Source of the DNA: Deltaproteobacteria bacterium
GTDB lineage: Bacteria; Myxococcota; Polyangia; Haliangiales; Haliangiaceae
Direction: 5' to 3'
Assembly: GCA_018262455.1 (NCBI GenBank)
Contig: JAGSPR010000406.1
Span: 1 to 5,962, forward strand
DNA length: 5,962 bases
Shown: positions 1 through 5,962 of the stretch, in pieces
How the letters are laid out: every line of letters begins with the position of its first letter
Numbering within the stretch: the stretch's first letter is position 1
The notes under the pieces: generated by a model
Told to the model about the DNA's origin: nothing
The model's database searches: none
What the model saw: the letters and a program-made list of their open reading frames with translations, nothing else
Made by a program: the position numbers and the translations under genes

Positions 1-63
1 GCACCCGGCCAAGATCGCGCAGACCACGAGCCAGAGTTCGAGCCGCCTGACCACCATCCTCAT
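1..63 (-). CDS. N-terminus of a probable lipoprotein (partial, runs off left edge)
   Basis: Only the first 21 codons are in the window, read from ATG at 63-61. The peptide has a basic n-region (Arg2, Arg6, Arg7), a hydrophobic stretch Leu10-Leu18 and the sequence L-A-G-C ending at Cys21. That is a textbook lipobox for signal peptidase II, so the mature protein is probably anchored in the cell envelope. A Shine-Dalgarno-like AGGTG lies at 77-73, nine bases before the ATG; a second in-frame ATG at 57-55 has no better signal. Glu9 next to the hydrophobic core is slightly unusual. The gene lies downstream of the frameshifted small membrane gene on the same strand, about 68 bp away, and may be the last visible member of that run. 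The function is unknown because the mature domain is outside the window. A non-lipidated secreted or membrane protein remains possible. Confidence 0.5.
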   Translation of the reverse strand, partial: MRMVVRRLELWLVVCAILAGC

Positions 64-72
64 CGACCCAGA

Positions 73-77
73 CACCT
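73..77 (-). promoter_or_regulatory. Ribosome binding site of the left-edge lipoprotein
   Basis: On the minus strand this reads AGGTG, nine bases before the ATG at 63-61. It favours that ATG over the in-frame ATG two codons later, and it supports a real gene at an edge where only 21 codons are visible. Confidence 0.45.
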
Positions 78-131
78 GGCGATCGACGCGGTTGCCGCAC
101 ACCGCGGCCGGGCGGCCTCGGGACGCTTGGG

Positions 132-283
132 TCATCCGCCCAGCAGCGCCATCGCAATCGTCCCGAACCCGGCGAACGAATCCGTTGGCAAAGCGACAGG
201 CGCCGGTCGTGGAAGATCCATTTATCCGACACGATCGCGACCACGACCAACACCACGCCAACGAGCCGAAGGACCGGAGCCAT
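132..283 (-). pseudogene. Small two-helix membrane protein gene, interrupted by a one-base frameshift
   Basis: From ATG at 283-281 the frame encodes a strongly hydrophobic helix (residues about 4-18, rich in Val/Leu) followed by SDKWIFHDRR. It then turns into Arg/Pro/Gly-rich noise with no stop before the window edge. In the frame one base back, from about position 191, the reading is LPTDSFAGFGTIAMALLGG and then a TGA at 134-132: a polar loop, a second hydrophobic helix and a clean stop. Joining the two at the CTTTGC around 193-188 gives a coherent 50-aa two-helix protein. G/C at third codon positions is high in the first frame before the junction and in the second frame after it, which supports one gene broken by a missing base. 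The junction must lie after the TAA at 224-222 that closes the second frame upstream. The ATG lacks a well-placed ribosome site (GGAG is 12 bases away), and the frame stays open upstream, so GTG at 301-299 is an alternative start. The break may be a true mutation, a sequencing error or programmed slippage. No family is recognised. Confidence 0.5.
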
Positions 284-327
284 GTGCGAAACGTACTCCA
301 CTTGTTCGGGGTTGTTCGCGACCGAGC

Positions 328-1206
328 TCAGCGATGGGCAGGTTCCTTGGCGAGACGGTCTCGACTCCGTCGTGCGAAGACGCTCTCCGGGTGCACCAGC
401 GCCAGGGCCTCACGCCACGCCGTGACGGCGGCTTCGTGGTCCGAGTCGGCGAGCAGATCGCCTCGGAGCAGGAGCACCGACGAAGCTCGAGCCCTCCCCG
501 TCAGCGCGTCTTCGATCGCGGCGAGCGCGCCTTGAACATCTCCTCGCCTGGCGCGATGCCTGGCGAGCGCTTCGAGCGCCTCTCGGGCAACCGCCACGTT
601 CGCGTGTGCACGCGCGCGTGCGACCAGGTCGGCGAGCTCCTGCTCGTCCATGAGGTTCCCCGCGTGCGCGGCCAGCATCGCGCGGTGGCAATCTCCGTAG
701 ACATCGCCATCCGACCTGGCGCGCACGTCCTCGATCGCTTCTCGCGCGAGGTCGAAGCGCTCGAGGTCGATGCTCAAGGCGGCGATGTCATGCCAAGCCT
801 GCGGCGAGCGGGCCTGGGGCGGGATGACCAGGAGCGCTCGCAGCGCCAGGTCCAGGTGGCCCCGCCACTCCGCGTGCTGGTAGATCTGCACGGCACTCGA
901 CTCCGCTGTGCCGGAGATGACCATCATCGCCTCGAGCAACGGCTCGAACCGCGGGTACGGCGCGTCCTGCGGCAGCGCGGAGACGATCGCGTCGAGCGCT
1001 CGAAAGCCCACGTCGCACGGCTCGTCGTGGAGCGCGAGGACCCCGGTCGCCAGCAAGGCGCAGCCGTCGCAGATGTACGCCCCCGGGCCTTCGACGAGGC
1101 GCTTGGTCTCCGCGCGCGGACGCCCGCAGAACGAGCACGTCGCCCCCCAGGAGGCGTCCTTGCTGAACAGCGAGCGCCACCGCTTGGTCAGCTGCTTCAC
1201 GTTCAT
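328..1206 (-). CDS. ClpX-type C4 zinc-finger protein with TPR-like C-terminal region
   Basis: A 292-aa protein. Residues 24-49 carry C24-x2-C27-x18-C46-x2-C49 within CSFCGRP and GPGAYICDGC, the same spacing and flanking residues as the zinc-binding domain of the ClpX unfoldase. No Walker A/B or other AAA+ motif follows, so this is an orphan ClpX zinc finger and not ClpX. Residues 60-130 are mostly helical. From about 136 to 271 there are roughly four helical hairpins of TPR character (for example 136-165, 205-237 and 241-271, with the W-x-x-A-L spacing near the end). In ClpX this zinc finger dimerises and docks adaptors and substrates, and TPRs bind proteins, so a cytoplasmic adaptor or scaffold role is inferred. 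There is no signal peptide. The ATG at 1206-1204 was chosen because it starts a normal N-terminus (MNVKQLTKRW). The longer open frame to 1323 adds an unstructured Arg/Pro-rich stretch and would overlap the divergent Hsp70 start. The ribosome site is weak (AGGT, 11 bases upstream). The gene leads a minus-strand run with the two genes below it and is divergent from the Hsp70 gene. Confidence 0.85.
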   Translation of the reverse strand: MNVKQLTKRWRSLFSKDASWGATCSFCGRPRAETKRLVEGPGAYICDGCALLATGVLALHDEPCDVGFRALDAIVSALPQDAPYPRFEPLLEAMMVISGTAESSAVQIYQHAEWRGHLDLALRALLVIPPQARSPQAWHDIAALSIDLERFDLAREAIEDVRARSDGDVYGDCHRAMLAAHAGNLMDEQELADLVARARAHANVAVAREALEALARHRARRGDVQGALAAIEDALTGRARASSVLLLRGDLLADSDHEAAVTAWREALALVHPESVFARRSRDRLAKEPAHR

Positions 1207-1297
1207 CGGTGGATCTAACCTGGGTCGGGGCTGCGAAGGCCACGTAGAACCAGCCCATTCCGGTGCGCCCCGGCGATGGATGCGGTAGGAACGCAGC
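1207..1297. promoter_or_regulatory. Divergent intergenic region between zinc-finger/TPR gene and Hsp70 gene
   Basis: This 91-bp gap must hold the start-proximal control signals of both divergent genes unless either has a distant promoter. I see no convincing -35/-10 pair on either strand and no CIRCE element (the HrcA operator, an inverted TTAGCACTC). A loose inverted repeat, GGGCTG at 1228-1233 and CAGCCC at 1251-1256 with a 17-base spacer, is a possible operator, but six-base arms are weak evidence at this GC content. Confidence 0.4.
1287..1290 (+). promoter_or_regulatory. Ribosome binding site of the Hsp70 gene
   Basis: AGGA stands seven bases before the GTG at 1298-1300. This decides the GTG start: it places the ATPase signature GIDLGTTNS at residues 8-16, the usual distance from the N-terminus in Hsp70 proteins. 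Confidence 0.6.
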
Positions 1298-4132
<2,835 letters not shown>

Positions 4133-4152
4133 TCCGGATCCGCGCGCCCGGG
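4133..4152. other. 20-bp convergent gap between the Hsp70 and LVIVD lipoprotein genes
   Basis: The Hsp70 TGA (4130-4132) and the lipoprotein TAG (4155-4153) face each other across 20 bases. The stretch carries two short perfect palindromes, GATCCGGATC at 4131-4140 (overlapping the Hsp70 stop) and GCCCGGGC at 4146-4153. Neither is followed by a U-run on either strand, so no intrinsic terminator is apparent, and transcripts of the two genes probably overlap. Confidence 0.5.
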
Positions 4153-5688
4153 CTACGGCGTCGTGTCGCGCAGGATCAGCAGACCACGCGGCGAGTCGGC
4201 GACGAACACCAGCTTGCGGGTCAGGTCGACATCGAGCCCGACCGCGCCCTCGAAGAACCCGCTGGTCGTGTAGTCGGCCTGCGGATCCCAGGTGTTGTAG
4301 TAGCCGACGAGCGCGGGCTGGGTGGGGTCGGCGACGTCGAGCACCCGCACGCCGTCCTGGTAGTGCGTCATGTACACCTTCGACCCGAACGCCATGATGT
4401 TGTGGATCGAGACCCAGTCGCGGGTCCGATAGCTCGCGAACGGCTTCATGAACATCGGCGACGACGCGTCGAGATCGACGACATCGAGGTGCGCGCCGTA
4501 CGCCTCCTCGCCGTGCAGCGCGATGTGCCGGCCGGCCACGGTGGTCGTCCAGTTCGAGTGGCTCGTGTTCGTGGGTGTGTCGTCCCACGAGCCGATGAGC
4601 GTGGGCGTCGCGGGCGTCGTGAAGTCGACCACGACGAGCCCGGCATCCCACGCATCGAGGTACGCGATGCCATCGGCCACCGAGAGGTCGTGCACGAGCG
4701 AGCCCGTGGTGGTGAACCGGCCGAGCCGGACCGGGGCGGCCGGGTTGGTGACGTCGAACACGGGGCAGCTCGCGTCGTAGTTGCCGAAGTACGCGCGGGT
4801 GACGCCGGCGCGGGTCTCGGTGAACACCGTGTGCGCCTCCTCCGCGATGGTCGCGGCGAGCGTCGGAGCCGCCGGGTTCGTGACGTCGACGACATCGACC
4901 GGAAAGTCCGCGATGATCGCGAACCGCTTGCCACCGGCGGTGTCGACCAGCTTGACGTCGTTCGAGTAGCCGTCGCCGTTGCGCTGGTAGTGGCCGAGCT
5001 CGACCGGGTGCGCCGGGTCCGCGGTCTCGATGATGTGGAGCCCATCCTGGCGGATCAGGTACGCGAGGGTGCCGGCGACCCGCACGTTGAACGTGAAGCC
5101 GGCGCCCCACGTCGGGTCGTTCAGCTGACCGACCAGCGCGAGGTGATCGCCCTCGCCCTCGCTGCCGTTGTGCGTGGCGCGGACCAGCTTGGCCGTGCAG
5201 ACCGTGCACGTCGCGCCGTCGCAGACCGCGCGATCGGCGCGCAGGCTGCCATCGGGCTGGAGGTCGACCACGCGCTTGGCGATCACGTAGGTCGTCTGGC
5301 CGTCGGACTGGGTCGAGCGCTGGAACACCGCATCGTCATCGATCGTGCCCGGGCTGGCCTCGTCCCGGTCCACGATGACCTGGGCGCCGCGACGCGCGAG
5401 GTGGTAGCTCGAGGTCCCGCCGACCTTGACCCCGGTCAGGAACCAGCGCCCGTCGGGGTTCCAGCCGGCGAGCGTGCCCGGGGTGACCGGGCCGAAGTCC
5501 GCGGCGCTGGCGAACGCGTCGGCGCCGGGCTGCGGGACCTCGTCGCAGCGCGGCGTCAGCTCGTCGATCAGGGCGGCATCGGGACTCGGCGCATCGGGCG
5601 TGGCCGGAGTCTCGCCTCCGCACGCCGTCAGCCAGCCGCCGAGCATCACCGAGACGAATCCGATCCGGGGTCGCATCGCGCCGAGCAT
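4153..5688 (-). CDS. LVIVD-repeat lipoprotein, predicted seven-bladed beta-propeller
   Basis: A 511-aa secreted lipoprotein. Residues 1-22 form a signal peptide with Arg6/Arg8, a hydrophobic core and lipobox L-T-A-C at 20-23. A Thr/Pro/Asp/Ala linker (24-40) of the kind common in Myxococcota follows. Residues 45-195 are a less regular N-terminal part containing C156-x4-C161-x2-C164. From about 205 to 507 there are seven repeats of the LVIVD type, each ending in a 'GL-x-[IV]-[IV]-D-x-x-[DN]-P-x-x-P' style strand and turn: DGLHIIETADPAHP near 215, VDVVDVTNPAAP 264-275, CPVFDVTNPAAP 308-319, AGLVVVDFTTPATP 349-362, LDVVDLDASSP 401-411, DGVRVLDVADPTQP 445-458 and RGLLILRD 501-508. This fits a seven-bladed propeller on the cell surface or in the periplasm. 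The known family is structural and its ligands are mostly undefined, so no specific function is assigned. ATG at 5688 is preferred over ATG at 5676 because only the former has a ribosome site. The gene is co-directional with the partial gene upstream, 138 bp away. Confidence 0.88.
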   Translation of the reverse strand: MLGAMRPRIGFVSVMLGGWLTACGGETPATPDAPSPDAALIDELTPRCDEVPQPGADAFASAADFGPVTPGTLAGWNPDGRWFLTGVKVGGTSSYHLARRGAQVIVDRDEASPGTIDDDAVFQRSTQSDGQTTYVIAKRVVDLQPDGSLRADRAVCDGATCTVCTAKLVRATHNGSEGEGDHLALVGQLNDPTWGAGFTFNVRVAGTLAYLIRQDGLHIIETADPAHPVELGHYQRNGDGYSNDVKLVDTAGGKRFAIIADFPVDVVDVTNPAAPTLAATIAEEAHTVFTETRAGVTRAYFGNYDASCPVFDVTNPAAPVRLGRFTTTGSLVHDLSVADGIAYLDAWDAGLVVVDFTTPATPTLIGSWDDTPTNTSHSNWTTTVAGRHIALHGEEAYGAHLDVVDLDASSPMFMKPFASYRTRDWVSIHNIMAFGSKVYMTHYQDGVRVLDVADPTQPALVGYYNTWDPQADYTTSGFFEGAVGLDVDLTRKLVFVADSPRGLLILRDTTP

Positions 5689-5695
5689 TCACGGT

Positions 5696-5700
5696 TCACC
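5696..5700 (-). promoter_or_regulatory. Ribosome binding site of the LVIVD lipoprotein
   Basis: On the minus strand GGTGA stands seven bases before ATG 5688-5686. The alternative ATG at 5676-5674 has no purine-rich site at a proper distance, so the longer signal peptide (MLGAMRPR...) is favoured. Confidence 0.45.
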
Positions 5701-5713
5701 GCATCGCCGGCAA

Positions 5714-5737
5714 GCAGGCATGGCTCACAGGGCCTGC
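5714..5737 (-). repeat. Short inverted repeat in the leader of the LVIVD lipoprotein
   Basis: GCAGGC at 5714-5719 pairs with GCCTGC at 5732-5737 around a 12-base loop. It lies 90-113 bases past the stop of the upstream gene and 26-49 bases before the lipoprotein ATG. It has no U-run, so it is a poor intrinsic terminator; it could be a leader hairpin or chance. Confidence 0.2.
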
Positions 5738-5826
5738 CCCCCTGCGACGTGGCCGTCCCAGGCCGCACTGGACCCGAAACGCCACCCGCACGATCTTGTC
5801 GCGCTGGCCCGGATCTCGACTCGAAG

Positions 5827-5962
5827 CTACTGCTTCGTGTACTGGCTGATGTTGCAGTAAATGCCGACCAGGTCGAAGCGGCGCTGCTCGCCCGGAGCTG
5901 CCTCACGCGACTCCATGTAGTGCGTCATGTTCGAGTTGACGATGAGTCCGCCCGCGGGCAGC
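5827..5962 (-). CDS. C-terminal 44 codons of an unidentified protein, possibly a 2-oxoglutarate/Fe(II) oxygenase (partial)
   Basis: The frame enters from the right edge (first full codon 5961-5959) and ends at TAG 5829-5827. The peptide is compositionally normal, neither Arg-rich nor Pro-rich as shadow frames here are, which argues for a real gene. It contains LPAGGLIVNSNMTHYMESRE, then a Gly-Glu-Gln-Arg-Arg turn, FDLVGIYCNI and SQYTKQ. The layout of a Gly-rich turn, a hydrophobic strand, a His two residues after Met, an Arg pair about 14 residues later and a final hydrophobic strand resembles the last part of the double-stranded beta-helix fold. In such oxygenases the distal His binds Fe(II) and the Arg binds 2-oxoglutarate. 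With only 44 residues this is a guess; another cupin-like or unrelated enzyme is equally possible. It is codirectional with and upstream of the LVIVD lipoprotein gene. Confidence 0.6.
   Translation of the reverse strand, partial: LPAGGLIVNSNMTHYMESREAAPGEQRRFDLVGIYCNISQYTKQ

Larger units (their letters stand above)
5689..5826 (-). promoter_or_regulatory. Intergenic region upstream of the LVIVD lipoprotein
   Basis: A 138-bp gap between the end of the upstream gene and the lipoprotein start, long enough to hold a separate promoter. No clear sigma-70 boxes are seen. The only structure noted is the inverted repeat at 5714-5737. No small gene with a convincing start and composition is visible in it on either strand. 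Confidence 0.35.

Noticed and set aside
132..221. Separate 28-aa gene from the ATG at 221-219 to the TGA at 134-132
   Set aside because: Possible, but the hydrophobic helix and good codon use in the frame just upstream make one frameshifted 50-aa gene the simpler reading.
127..1218. 363-aa open frame on the plus strand opposite the zinc-finger/TPR gene
   Set aside because: Arg/Gln/Val-rich with no domain pattern; it is the complement of a real gene in high-GC DNA, and the opposite strand carries the ClpX zinc finger.
1207..1297. CIRCE or other heat-shock operator upstream of the Hsp70 gene
   Set aside because: No TTAGCACTC-like inverted repeat is present; only a weak six-base inverted repeat was seen.
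5426..5860. 144-aa open frame on the plus strand over the lipoprotein start
   Set aside because: Antisense to the signal peptide and to the codons of the edge gene; Ser/Pro-rich with no supporting signal.

Overview
This is a high-GC bacterial window. Codon third positions are strongly G/C, and one lipoprotein has a Thr/Pro/Asp/Ala-rich linker (around 'PDAPSPDA') right after its lipobox. Such linkers are typical of Myxococcota (Haliangium/Kofleriaceae- or Polyangium-like deltaproteobacteria). No rRNA, tRNA, CRISPR array, transposase or phage gene is visible, so it reads as ordinary chromosome from a large-genome, Gram-negative, predator-type lineage. The lineage call is inference.

Left block (1-1206, minus strand), a likely three-gene run in transcription order. 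First is a 292-aa protein with an N-terminal ClpX-type C4 zinc finger and a C-terminal helical TPR-like region (328-1206). Next is a small two-helix membrane protein whose reading frame is broken by one base (132-283). Last is the first 21 codons of a lipoprotein-like protein with an L-A-G-C lipobox, running off the left edge (1-63).

Centre (1298-4132, plus strand): a 944-aa atypical Hsp70. It has a complete actin-like ATPase domain, a beta substrate-binding-like region and a long Trp-rich C-terminal domain of the DUF3731 ('DnaK-related') type. It is divergent from the zinc-finger/TPR gene across a 91-bp gap that probably holds both promoters. A 22-bp near-perfect palindrome lies inside its coding sequence at 2549-2570.

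Right block (minus strand): a 511-aa secreted lipoprotein made of about seven LVIVD repeats, read as a beta-propeller (4153-5688). It converges on the Hsp70 gene with only 20 bp between stop codons. Upstream of it, after a 138-bp gap, are the last 44 codons of another protein (5827-5962) that resembles the C-terminus of a 2-oxoglutarate/Fe(II) oxygenase, a weak assignment.

The most promising unit is the divergent pair of a DUF3731 Hsp70 and an orphan ClpX-zinc-finger/TPR protein. It could be a chaperone with a dedicated adaptor or co-chaperone; nothing in the window proves that they work together.
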